58,947 nt of DNA from Chromera velia (taxonomy: Eukaryota; Sar; Chromeraceae): positions 5,886 through 64,832 of the forward strand of contig JAHBMJ010005809.1 of NCBI GenBank assembly GCA_018398765.1, given 5' to 3'. Positions 10,769-20,900 of the stretch are shown here, piece after piece; positions within the stretch are counted from its first letter, which is position 1; the number at the start of each line of letters is the position of its first letter. The position numbers and the translations under genes were made by a program. Under the pieces are notes generated by a model. That model did not search any database. It saw only the letters and a program-made list of their open reading frames with translations, and was not told the DNA's origin.

Positions 10769-11409
10769 TGAGAGAAGCGGTGTAGCTACGTGGCGCAGGG
10801 TTACGCATGACTCGCGGCGCGAGAGAAGAGGCACAAGTGGGGAAACGGGGGCGTGATACGCGTTTACCCATTCATCCACTCACCCGAGTTAATAATATCC
10901 GCATGCAAGAGAGAGCAAATAAGAAGAGCAGGACCTGCATGCTTGGCGGTTGAAGCAGTGATTGTGGTACGCGTTTAAGTGTCATGGATGGAGGCCTAAG
11001 AGAGGCACCAACCATGCGAGTGCACGCTGAGTTACAGTTTGCGCAGTAAGCAGGTCTGAAAGCTAGGTACGACAGTGTAGTATGACCGGTTCGAACTGAT
11101 TAAGTGATCACTAGGGCAGGCGTACTGACTTATGCATGGCCGAAATCGATTGAAAGCGCATCAATGAGGATAGACACTTAGCTGTATGGTTCAAAGTGTA
11201 AGACTTAACGCAATTATAGGACCAATAGCGCAACCTAGCAAGGATTCAGCCTGCAAACTAAGGTGCACAGTCACAGCACCAACATAAGTAGAAAACAAGA
11301 TATAATTAGTACATCATTAACAGATGGATGCTTGACTGCAGGAAGAAACGATGATGAGGGTAGTGAAGAGGCAGACGAGCATGGGCAGAACCAACTCGAA
11401 GGTTAGCTG
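10769..11409 (+). other. Region between gag and pol, no frame recognised
   Basis: No domain-bearing frame of useful length. It may hold decayed protease-like or linker sequence. Confidence 0.5.
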
Positions 11410-13323
11410 ATGCTGCAGTACTACCTAGCGACAGATGTATCACCCCATCCGCCTCTGCCCCCGCTCACCTCCAAATGGCCGATGGGCCTAGAGGATTGGA
11501 CAGTTCCAGCCCCGTCCGTCTCCCCACCAGCAGGATGGAACAAGCCAAAGAAGTGGTCGAAAGGACTATGTCTGGATGCCATTGCAGCCCGGAGGCTAGG
11601 TGTAGATGAGAAGGTGGTAAGCATTATGGAGGACGGATTGCGGCTGCCGCTAAACAGATGGCCGTCAAAGGTGTCACTTGGAAATTACTTCTCGATCTTT
11701 GAAGCAGACTTCCCAGCAAAAGTAGCAGCCGAATTTCATCGTCTGGAAGCGGAAAGGTTCATTGAAAGGATTGAAATACAACCAGCAGTCGTGTCGCCCT
11801 TGGGTTCAGTACCAAAGCCAGAGACGGGAGAACCGCGCATCATTGTTGACATGACTGCATCTAGAATCAACGACGCGACGGCTGACACAGTCATGGGGCT
11901 TCCAACAATGCGTCATACGCTGCGCAGCCTCAAACCTGGATGCTACTTAGCAAAGCTTGATTTAAAAAACGGTTATTTCCACATTCGTATCCATCCCGAT
12001 TATGTAGACCTCCTCGGATTCTTTAACCCATTTAACCAGTCATGGTATAGATACCGAGTCATGTGTTTTGGTCTGAAAGTCGCCCCCTTTGTGTTTCAAG
12101 GAATCATAGAACATATGCAAGCCATGTTCCGCCGGCACGGGCTGAACAGTACAATAGTCAGCTCACTGACGTACATAGATGACTTTTTGATTGCGGCTGA
12201 TATGGAAGAGGAGTGTCAGGAAGCTTTTAAACTGGTGCAATTGTTACTACGCACCCTCGGTTGGAAAATTAAGGACTCCAAAACAGTCTTACCAACCACA
12301 GCCCTAGAGTTCATAGGAATCGGCATCGATATCGATCGCCTCCGTTTGTATATCCCATTGCAGAAGCGGGAGAAAGCGGGGAAGCGAATTGACGCACTCT
12401 TCGATAAAACGTGCCCCACGCTCGGAGCCTTAAGTAGCACCATAGGGCTTCTGGGGCATCTGTACATGGTCGTGCCCCATAGAGGGCAGCGGCTTACAGC
12501 AGGATAGGAAATTTTGGAGAAGGTCAAGATGACAAAAGGCAATCGGCAATGGCAGAAAAAGGGCTTCACGATGGTTCCCGAATTGAGAGAAGGGCTAAAA
12601 TGGTGGAAAGACAGGCTGCAAGGTTGCCCGACAGGCAAGCTCTGGGTTAACCCAGAAAGGCGGCTAGATATTTGGGCTGGTGACTGGCTGAACAGTTGGA
12701 GAGATGAAGTACCGGGCATTAAACGTATCACGACCAATGCAGCGGCCCCGGGAAGAGGAGGTTTTGGGAGTGGTTTAGCAACCCTCTGGGCCTGGTCGGG
12801 TGCCCAGGCGATAGCATCGAGCAATTGGAGGGAGTTGAAGACCGTGCTTCTCGCCCTCGGGGCGATCATTTCCACAAACAACCTAGTATGGCGGGGCAAG
12901 CGTATACTGGTCACGTCAGACAACTCCACCGCGGTTCGTATCATCAATAAACGTCACTCGACCGCCCGAGCACTAGGCCAGGTACTGGAAGAAATCTAAG
13001 TGCTGGAACGGTGTTTCGATGTTGAAATAGCAGCAGTACATATCCCGGGTGTAGAGAACACCATAGCTGACGCGTTATCCCGCTTTCTGGACGAGGCCCA
13101 CTGTAGGAGAACCCTCACAGCAGCAGTCACGCGACACCTCCAGCACCAATGGCGGAGAGTATCGGGGCTGGAAAGCCCACCACAGATCGTTTGCCCCCCT
13201 GCAGACCAGTATGAAAGCAGTATTAGGCAGGCACACCAGCAAGGAGGGGTTATCGTGATGCTAGCTATCCAGAAACCGGCGTGGGAGGCCATGCTGAGAG
13301 GTGCACGAACATTACAGAGATAG
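11410..13323 (+). pseudogene. pol: Reverse transcriptase and RNase H of the tyrosine-recombinase retrotransposon; decayed
   Basis: One frame runs through stops TAG 12505, TAA 12997 and TAG 13321. Reverse transcriptase motifs appear in order: KLDLKNGYFHIRI (first catalytic Asp), FGLKVAPFVFQ, and LTYIDDFLIA (YIDD box). RNase H follows, with WRELKT (Glu), VTSDNSTAV (Asp) and HIPGVENTIADALSR (Asp), the signature shared with DIRS elements. The usual first RNase H Asp, in a TDA-like motif, reads TTNA here, a G-to-A type change that should kill activity. The upstream start is uncertain. The enzyme would copy the element RNA to DNA; this copy is inactive. Confidence 0.85.
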
Positions 13324-13639
13324 GAAGTAGGATCAAGACTGTTTAACCATGAGGTTCAGTGGATAGAGTCGATCGCAGGGCCAGCAGGCATTCCAATTAA
13401 TGTGAGCTGAGGCTGTGATTAGAGAAGGGTGGCACGCTTTAGCATTTATGAGATGAAATCGACCTGAATATGGCTACTAATCGTTAAACCTCAAACAGTT
13501 AGTAGCATGCCTAGACCGGCCTAGACTTAGTGCATAGTATATCGATGTTATGCACAATAACCGGGCCAGCGACGCATTATATAGAAGAACTAGGCACTAA
13601 GGCAGTTTGGGGAAGTAAACAATACATGTCCGTGCTGAC

Positions 13640-14701
13640 GTGCATGCAGGTACAGTAGGTGCAACGAGCACCAAGAAACGGAAGGTGCAGCTGTCCGTCC
13701 GGGCACGGGAAGCAAGACTAATAGATGCTCGACACCCAGGCCTGCTGGAACAAAGCATAGGCCAAGTAGACGAAAATGAGCTGGCGGCTAGAGCCGCAGT
13801 GATCGAGGGCAGAGCGCTGGAAGAGAGTACGAAGGCCAGATACCAGAGCGCCATCAGCTGGCTAGACAGAACATGCCCAGGCCTACTGCCCGTATGCTCC
13901 GCTGAGGGCGTAAAAAAAGCATTTGCGTCATGTATGGGCCTGAAAGCATATCAGGTTGGCTTGCTCAGGGGCGCGTTGATGTGGTGGCACCACAAAAACG
14001 GACACCCACCGCCGCCGTTTGATAACCCACAGCTTCGCCTCTTTTGGAAGGGCCTCGACAAGTCTGTATCCTACGTGGTAAAAGAAAAAGAGGTGCTTAC
14101 AGCAGTGCAGTTCAATAAAGTCATTGAGCATTGGGTCAAGCTGGGCATCCGCAATGTGCTGCACAATGCGGCCATCGCAACGCTCGTCTTCTACCCCGCC
14201 AAGCGCATTAGCGAGGTTCTGAGCCTGCAGCACGCAGACCTGCATAGTGAAGGAAAGAACCAGATTGAAATACTGATCATCGCAATTCACAGATAAGAGA
14301 ACGACCAGCGGGGCAGAGGCAAGATATGTCCTCTCCCTATGGTGATAAAAGCAGGGGAACCAGTGGGTCAAGTCGTTGCAAAATTTTTATGGTCGGCCCC
14401 CGCGGAAGGGCCATTGTTCCAGACCACTAAAGCATATAGAAATCAATGGACGGGCACTGCAATCACGAGAGACGCCTTCCAGAAGACCCTGCAGAAAGCA
14501 GTAGCAGCAGCACTGCCCGATATCAGCAGCAAAGCGTACACCACCCACTTCATCCGGCGCAGCGGTTTTTGCACTGCAAAACGGGCCAACATCTCACATG
14601 ACCTGGCTGTGGACATCATAGGCCACAACAGCACGAATGCATGGCTGGCCTATTTCCCTCCCAGCCTGCCTGACATCGCCGACGCGATTGCGTCTATCTG
14701 A
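13640..14701 (+). pseudogene. Tyrosine recombinase of the retrotransposon; decayed
   Basis: One frame carries a single internal stop (TAA 14294) and ends at TGA 14699. The N-terminal part (KARYQSAISWL) resembles the helical core-binding domain of tyrosine recombinases. Box I is PAKRISEVLSLQHADL with the catalytic Arg. Box II is THFIRRSGFC, with the H-x-x-R pair, followed by IIGHNSTNAWLAYF, containing the GH pair and the nucleophilic Tyr. It would integrate a circular DNA copy, matching the absence of a target duplication. The first codon of the open frame is GTG, and a GCATGCAG acceptor-like site sits there, so the true start may be upstream or spliced. Catalytic residues remain, but the stop makes it a pseudogene. 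Confidence 0.85.
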
Positions 14702-14787
14702 GGGGCCTACGCACCGGTACCTACCCGGGCGCGGACCCACCTTTCTTCCCTCCGGGGGTTTAGGGGGTTTGTGGAGGGTTTGGGGGG

Positions 14788-14975
14788 GAGCAGAGCAAAG
14801 GAGCTGCGCTGGCACAGGAGAAAGCACGGCGAGTGGAGACGCTCTGCAACCACGACTGTGTTACTAGAAATGGGGCACAGGCGACCAAGTATGAAACCCG
14901 TAGAGGCCCGTCTGTGTTGGTCTGTGTCAAACTGAACGTACATAAGGAAGGTAACAAAGTAGCCTGTGCAAGCTG
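14788..14975 (+). repeat. Split direct repeat B1
   Basis: Matches B2 (about 15341-15531), starting at GAGCAAAGGAGCTGCGCTGG and ending at GTGCAAGCTGAA, with mostly transition differences. Confidence 0.85.
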
Positions 14976-15203
14976 AAAGGTTAGTTCAACTAGAGCGAAT
15001 ATGGAAGTGTGAACTGATGTTCAGCTGAAACGAAGGTCATGAGTTGAACTGAGGAGACGGCTAGCGGAAAGTGACCTCGTGCATATTTTTTTTTCCCTAC
15101 GAAAAACCAAAATTCTGAACCCCTCAAATCGAGGTAATATATATGTGTGTACGTGGTCTAGCGTATACTAGATATAGGCTAGTAAAAAGTCAAATTTTTG
15201 ACT
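14976..15203 (+). repeat. Split direct repeat A2
   Basis: Internal copy of A1 (8434-8662), directly abutting B1. A 137-base GC-rich spacer separates it from B2. Confidence 0.85.
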
Positions 15204-15340
15204 CCTCCCCTAGCTCCTCCCTCCCACCCCGGCGGTGCGCTGCTGGGCCCCGCCACCATGGGCGGTGCCCAAAGATGCGGCAGTACAGCTGGTCTGGGAC
15301 TAAGCCTGGCTCGCCGGCCTCATATGCTTCACGTCAGGGG

Positions 15341-15531
15341 AGAGCAAAGCAAAGGAGCTGCGCTGGCGCAGGAGAAAGCATGGCGAGTGGAGACGCTCTG
15401 CAACCATGACTGCGTCACTAGAAATGGGGCGCAGGCGATCAAGTATAAAACCCGTAGAGGCCCGTCTGTGTTGGTCTGTGTCAAACTGGACATGTGTAAG
15501 GAAGGTAACAAAGTAGCCTGTGCAAGCTGAA
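15341..15531 (+). repeat. Split direct repeat B2, right end of the element
   Basis: Copy of B1. It ends at GCTGAA, where repeat X resumes with CTACTTCATG, as in the empty-site copy at 6319. Confidence 0.85.
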
Positions 15532-15922
15532 CTACTTCATGAAATAGTCTATCCGTCAAGGCAGAGTAAAACGAACAACCGAAAGGCATTCGATCAGCTA
15601 GTGCTGCACGAAGTGGATCGATCTGAACTGGCTGGTGCTAAATGCGCACGGCATAAATCATACAAAATCGAATGCATGCGCAGCAATCCTATCCCGGCCA
15701 GTACGGCGCTTCAGCACCGCGCGGCATGGCCTGCACGCTTGGCCCGCCGGGTCCAGAAGCAAGCATGGATACGCAGCAGTCTGGTACCCTATACTTCAAC
15801 TCGAAACAGCTGTACAGGAAGCATTAAGACAGACACAGTGTGCATAAAGACCTTTGAGCAGATTTGTATGCAGTCAATCAGAAACAAATCGAACAGATCT
15901 ACCATACTCTCTCACTAGAAGA
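15532..15922 (+). repeat. Dispersed repeat X, copy 3, right part
   Basis: Matches 6319-6371 plus 6970-7170, and then 4713-4845. Differences from copy 2 are concentrated at CpG and CpA/TpG sites and are nearly all transitions. Confidence 0.75.
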
Positions 15923-16827
15923 TGAATTTATTATAGCTCCGTGGAGGGCGAAATCTATAATTAAGATACTATAATATATTCCCTACAATGTAAGCCTACC
16001 CCTGGTAGTGGACCGCGGGGGAAGCCAGAACATAAATCCTAATGTTAATCCTAAGAATTTAAAACTACGAGCACATTCAATCGGACAATCCTTATTAGGG
16101 GTATCACAAAAAAAAAAAAAGTAAATAACTTTCTTTGTCAGATTCTTTTTTTTTTGTCTAAAACAACTGTTGTTTAGCTGTTATCGAAGTTATGGGGGTC
16201 AGGGACCCCAAAATAACCTTAAACAACGGGGGGGCATTGACTTAAAGTTTGTTCCTAACGTCTGGCCTATACGTCTTTCATCTCTTCCTTCTGTCCTGGT
16301 TACTGCTCTCGCTACTAGCTCTCTCTCTCATGCAACCTCATACTTGACGCTCCTCCATCTGAATGCCTTCTTCGGCCTTTGCCCCTTTCAAAATTGTTTG
16401 TAGTGAGTTCCTAACCACATATCAACCCTTAAAAACACTTCAATAAGCCTCTAATGTGTCATTTGCACAGATTCCAAAGTTAGTGCAACAAATCGGCTAA
16501 GGTCTAAGTCCACACGGCCAGTCCTTTGACGACCGAAAGCCATCAAAGCTGAACCGCGCTGAAGGCGTGGACCTGTAAAAGCCGATAGGCGTTTAGTTTC
16601 ACTATGAGTGCTAAATAGTCTAGTAAATAAAACATCCTAGTAACTTATACATCAAACATAAAAAATGTGTTCTAAATTGAATGTCAAGTTTAGTGACTGT
16701 TTAGATATCTAAACTAATTTTGGAAAGATCAAAAACTCTAAACCCTTTCCATCATATTAGGATAACTAACGAACTGACGACTCTAACTAATTAAGTATTA
16801 TATACTATATATATTATAATACTATAT

Positions 16828-16857
<30 letters not shown>
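15923..16857. other. AT-rich intergenic, no gene; (TA)n tract at the end
   Basis: A 77-codon frame at 16170-16403 has no recognisable motif. Positions 16797-16858 are almost pure TA dinucleotide, which is the target of the HNH element. Confidence 0.55.
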
Positions 16858-16859
<2 letters not shown>

Positions 16860-16884
16860 AGCCCCTGCCCTTGAATTTTGTACG
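16858..16884 (+). repeat. Left 27-bp TIR of the HNH element
   Basis: Perfect inverted match to 17714-17740. Confidence 0.9.
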
Positions 16885-16958
16885 GTCAAAATGCATAAAA
16901 TTTTGATGATAAAATTTTGAAGTTAGGCTTTGTACCAAGCAGGCTGTGCAGGTGTATG

Positions 16959-17501
16959 TCAGTAGGCATCGTGCTTGTGCACATGATGGCAATACTGACA
17001 GATCAATTCAACATCATCTGGATGATTGGTGTTAAAAACAGTATCGATCCACTGGTCTTCATTTCCGTGCCCAATTTTTTTTACTGTGATCTTCCTGAGG
17101 GAGAACTTCCGGTGGGTGCCCAGACGATAGTTGTTGTGATGCATATCATATGGGTTGCGCCCACCAGGAAGATCGGAAAGGCCAGAAGTACCACAACGCT
17201 CACAACAATTTCCAAAAATAGTTCGAATTTCTGTTTTGATTGCTTTGTTAGCCTGCTTGATAGTCCAGCCGTGCGCATACTTCCAATTTTTTTGAATGAT
17301 AAGAGGTCTGATCCTTTGCTGGAACAGCTGTTTGCAATGAGCGGCTGAAGTGAAAATAGCGACTGATTGAGGCGGGCGGGGCACCATTTTCTTTATTCTA
17401 TAGCGGCAGGAACCAGGGGCAGGCGCGGTAAAAAGATGCCCCCCTGCCGGTAATTCGGTTTTTCGAAGCAAAAAAAAAAGTCGCGAGACGCCCCCCTTCA
17501 T
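16959..17501 (-). CDS. HNH-endonuclease-like protein, 180 aa
   Basis: An intact frame runs from ATG 17501 to TGA 16959. A second Met at residue 39 is an alternative start. Residues 1-40 are Arg/Pro-rich. The C-terminal half has the layout of a zinc-bound HNH (His-Me finger) domain: C100-x2-C103, then D119-M-H121-H122, then after about 45 residues LIC168-x2-C171-HH with further His at 175 and 177. The two CxxC pairs would bind structural zinc, and the DxHH and CHHxxxH parts supply the metal and catalytic His. The usual Asn between them is not obvious; HPDDVEL stands in its place, so activity is uncertain. Such enzymes nick or cut DNA. Its position as the only gene between perfect TIRs suggests it mobilises the element, which is inference. 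Confidence 0.65.
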   Translation of the reverse strand: MKGGVSRLFFLLRKTELPAGGHLFTAPAPGSCRYRIKKMVPRPPQSVAIFTSAAHCKQLFQQRIRPLIIQKNWKYAHGWTIKQANKAIKTEIRTIFGNCCERCGTSGLSDLPGGRNPYDMHHNNYRLGTHRKFSLRKITVKKIGHGNEDQWIDTVFNTNHPDDVELICQYCHHVHKHDAY

Positions 17502-17713
17502 AGTGGCCGCGGAGACGGCTTGGGCCGCGCACGGCTAGGTTGTTAGACCATAAATTACGCTTTTTTTTGCGTCGTTTTCACGCGCACCGCGCGCGTGACA
17601 ATACCCTTATAAGGCAAAATCAATAGGGATCCACCTTGAAGCAACCATTTTTTTTTCTTAAAAAAATAAAAATAAAAAAAAATGGATCAATACAGAGCTA
17701 TAGTCAAATCGTG

Positions 17714-17738
17714 CGTACAAAATTCAAGGGCAGGGGCT

Positions 17739-17740
<2 letters not shown>
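17714..17740 (-). repeat. Right 27-bp TIR of the HNH element
   Basis: Perfect inverted match to 16858-16884. It is followed by a (TA)n and then a (GA)n microsatellite. Confidence 0.9.
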
Positions 17741-17741
<1 letters not shown>

Positions 17742-17782
<41 letters not shown>

Positions 17783-17785
17783 AAG
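17742..17785. repeat. (TA)n-(GA)n microsatellite
   Basis: TA dinucleotides to about 17765, followed by GA dinucleotides, adjoin the right TIR of the HNH element. Confidence 0.85.
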
Positions 17786-17941
17786 AGAAACTCGGAGCTA
17801 GACTTGGAGTGGTTCACTAGCAGACTCAAAGGGTTTATAAAACACTGCAGTAATCATGGAAACATGCGGAGGTTAAAAACAATACAAAGTGAAGTTTAAA
17901 TTATTTTGATAAAGCCCTGCAGATTTGTTCTTACATTTCTG

Positions 17942-20900
17942 CTACCTCTTTTGACTTGTTCCTCTCTTTTTCGTTTTCTTCGAATCCCTCTTGTCGCTCC
18001 GTTTGTGGTGCTTCCTTGAGTCGTTCCGGCCCTTTCCACCCCCGTGCCCTGTCCCTCCTCCCCGAGAATATGAAGGAGAAACGTCCCCACTTAAGTTATT
18101 CGAGCCAGCAGGCTGCCGCTTTGAATTTCCTCCGCCGCTCTGTTTCCTCCCTTGGTGCGCTATTGCCCTGGGTGAATTGACTGCAGAGGCCGGGAGCTCG
18201 GCTGACGAGTCCTTCATTCTCTGTTTCCCTGCAAAGTGGTTATTCGCTTTTGATGCTCCCATGATTCCATCTGAAGAAAGGCCACTACCGTTTCTTCGCC
18301 CTTCCCCGGGGAGCCCCCCGAAGTCCCTCTCTGACGAATCTGAAAATTCCACTCTCTCCTCCCTGCCTCCCCTCTCTCTGATCGCTGCCGGACATTCGAT
18401 TTCAATTCCTTCCGAACTGGGACCGCCCAGAGGATCGTGAAAGGAGCGACCGGCGTTGCTGCGTCCTCCTCGCAGAACGTCGCTGACTGCCTTGCTGTCC
18501 AATCCGATTCCCTTCGTGAGAGGCAATTTAGAGTCAATCACGTGATTGCTGCCTCCAGCGACCAACAGGGAGGCCGCAACAGAATGAGAATGACCACCAG
18601 CATTAGGCAAATCATCCCGCACCCCTGTCACTCTCGCCTCCCTCTCTCCCCTCTGCCTTTCTGAGAGGAGCGTTGTGGCATCACTCTCAGCCCCCCCCGT
18701 TCTCTCCTGCTGCTGCTGCTGCTGCTGAGCCAGAAACCCTGCAGAGGAGGACGAGGAACCCCCAGCGGTGCGTGAATTTCTGAGAGAGGACAGAGCTGCA
18801 GCACCTTTTTGAGCTAGCTGTGCCCGCCTCTCGAAATCGGAGATGATCTGTCTTAGCTCGGCAGGGGACAGTGCGGGTGCATTGGGAGCAGCAGGGGACA
18901 TGGAGGGAGAGGAGGACAAGAGCGATGCCGAGCTAGAGGCAGCGGCGCCCTTGAAGCTCCCCTGTCGCCGCACAGTCTTCCTACTCCGAGCACCTGGCCG
19001 TGATCCCCCCCCTCCTCCTCCTCCGCTACTTGCTCCCCTCTCTTTGTCTCCCTTGGGGGGCCGTGACCGAGCTGGAGATCTGCTTGATGGATTAGCAGAG
19101 AAGTGATCTGCCTGAGGGTGGACAGGCGACTCCTGAAAGAGTCCTTGTGCTGTCTTTGAGGCGTCATCCAATGTTGTGATTTCGTGTTCTTCGTTTCTGT
19201 GGGTCCAGGGACTGAGAAAAGTTGAGTTGGGGCTCCTGACCAGGGATGAGGGCAGCCCCCCACAAGCAGAAGCAGACACCCCAACTAGGTCTGTGAGGGA
19301 GGTGCTTTGTTTCCCCGTCTTTCCCTCAAAAACAGAAGACACCGCTGCCGCTCCTTCCTGGGGGGCTGCAGCGGCTCCTTCGGCGGATAGATGAGTGTGA
19401 GGGGACGCTGCAGCAGGTGCTTTGGAGGAAGAGGAAGATGAAACGCTCTTTCCTTTTCCGTCCGGATGTGTGACGGTGTTTGCAGTTGGCTGTTCTGAGT
19501 CTTTGGCAGCTTTGCAGGGTTTGCTGGGGGCTGCTGGGGTTTGGAGTTCCCTTTGTTGTGCCGCTGGTGGAGGTGGGATCGGGCTGCTGCTGCAGAGGAA
19601 CGGCCACGCAAGGGAAAGAAGAGAAAACACATGCGCGTGAGAGGGAAAGACACTTATGAGATGTAAATGAGCTGAAAATTCGAAGTAATTTGAGAAGATG
19701 GGTATTTGTCCTTTCTGAATTTCGGCTGTTCTGAGCATAAAGCGGGGAAGTCTTAGCAGACATCCACGCCAAAGAGCACAGCTCCCCCACTTGCAGGCGC
19801 AATCTCTCAAACGGTCATCACACTCTGTTGGGGTGAAAGAAAGAAATCTCAAACACGAGCGTGTACGCGTGTGTAAAAAGAAAAAGAGCAGTCAGACAGG
19901 GAAACGCATACACACTCTAAAAGCGTGACAAGACCAAATTGCACAACACAAAAGACTTACAAAAAATCTCTTGCAGCTCTGTGCTCCACCGCCTGTTGTC
20001 CCGTTGTATTTGTCTTTTGGTCCCTTTCTCTTTCTTTTTCCTTTTCCTGTTGACGTTGTACTCGTAATTCTTCTTCTTTCTCCCGATCTCTTTGCTTCTG
20101 TGCCTTTCGTTTGTCCGATTCTTGATTGGTCACTTGACTGATCTCAATGAAGACTGTTCTTTTGATTTCACCCCCTTGCTTCTTCACGTGACTCTCTTTT
20201 GACACTGGCTGCTGCTGAGGCCTGAGGGCAGTTGAAGGGCTCGCACCATCGTGTGTGGACGTGTGGGGAGGGAAGGGAAGGTCGAGGGTTGGTCTGCTCC
20301 TGTTGGAACTATTGGGGTCTCTGTCCTTTAATCCATCTTGCTCGCTCCTGGAAACTGGGTTCTCTTTTTCTTCTTTTTGCTCTACCTTCCGCTCTTTCTT
20401 CTCTGGACCGCTCTCGTGTCTGCCTGGCAAACCCGTGGATGAGCTGGCTGCATTCTGTTTTGCTGTGGGAGAAAGAGTCTCGGACAGAAACGAAGGGCGG
20501 AAGTGCGAAGCGGCAGGTTCGCGTTGCCGGTTCGTGTTCTTCTCCAAGTCTGTGTGGAGAGTTGCGCTTGTGTGCGTCTGTGTCTGCTGAGCTGTACGGG
20601 AGGCAGCCGCGATGATGTCTGAACGATCTGTGTCAGAGATGATGTCGTCAATCTCCATGTCACTCTCCATATCTAGATCCGCAAGGAGATAGGGGGGACC
20701 TCTCTGCCCACTCACCGCATTGGGATTGGATGATGAAGGGCTGATTCCCATCCTTCTCCTTTGGGCTTGGCGGCTGGTGAGTGCCTCCTCCTCTACTGTA
20801 CGTGGGGGGAAGGGGACCGTATCCCTCGAGGCAGAGCGACCAGAGACACCGGAGGAAAGTTGAGGGGGGGGAGGGGTGGAGTCGGCAGAAAAAACAGGAA

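Larger units (their letters stand above)
8434..15531 (+). mobile_element. Tyrosine-recombinase retrotransposon (DIRS order, Ngaro/PAT-type split direct repeats)
   Basis: This 7.1-kb element has gag, reverse transcriptase plus RNase H, and a tyrosine recombinase, all on the plus strand. Its terminal repeats follow the A1-genes-B1-A2-B2 pattern known from PAT/Ngaro-type elements: A1 8434-8662, B1 about 14788-14975, A2 14976-15203, B2 about 15341-15531. The junctions read TGGTGG/AAAGGTT on the left, GCTG/AAAGGTT at B1-A2 and GCTGAA/CTACTT on the right. Repeat X copy 2 (6313-6325) reads TGGTGGAACTACTT, so insertion added no target duplication beyond an ambiguous AA. That fits recombinase-mediated insertion of a circular intermediate. 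All reading frames are broken by stops. Confidence 0.85.
16858..17740 (-). mobile_element. 883-bp TIR element encoding only an HNH-nuclease-like protein
   Basis: The two ends are perfect 27-base inverted repeats: 16858-16884 begins TAAGCCCCTGCCCTTGAATT, and 17714-17740 is its exact reverse complement. Both ends sit in TA repeats, so a TA target duplication is possible but cannot be proven. Inside is a single minus-strand gene occupying most of the left two thirds, preceded by a GC-rich stretch (about 17500-17620) that may hold its promoter. An A/T-rich hairpin lies near 17645-17690. The perfect TIRs imply recent movement, unlike every other element in the window. I know of no eukaryotic transposon superfamily that uses an HNH enzyme alone; the family is not recognised. 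Confidence 0.75.
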
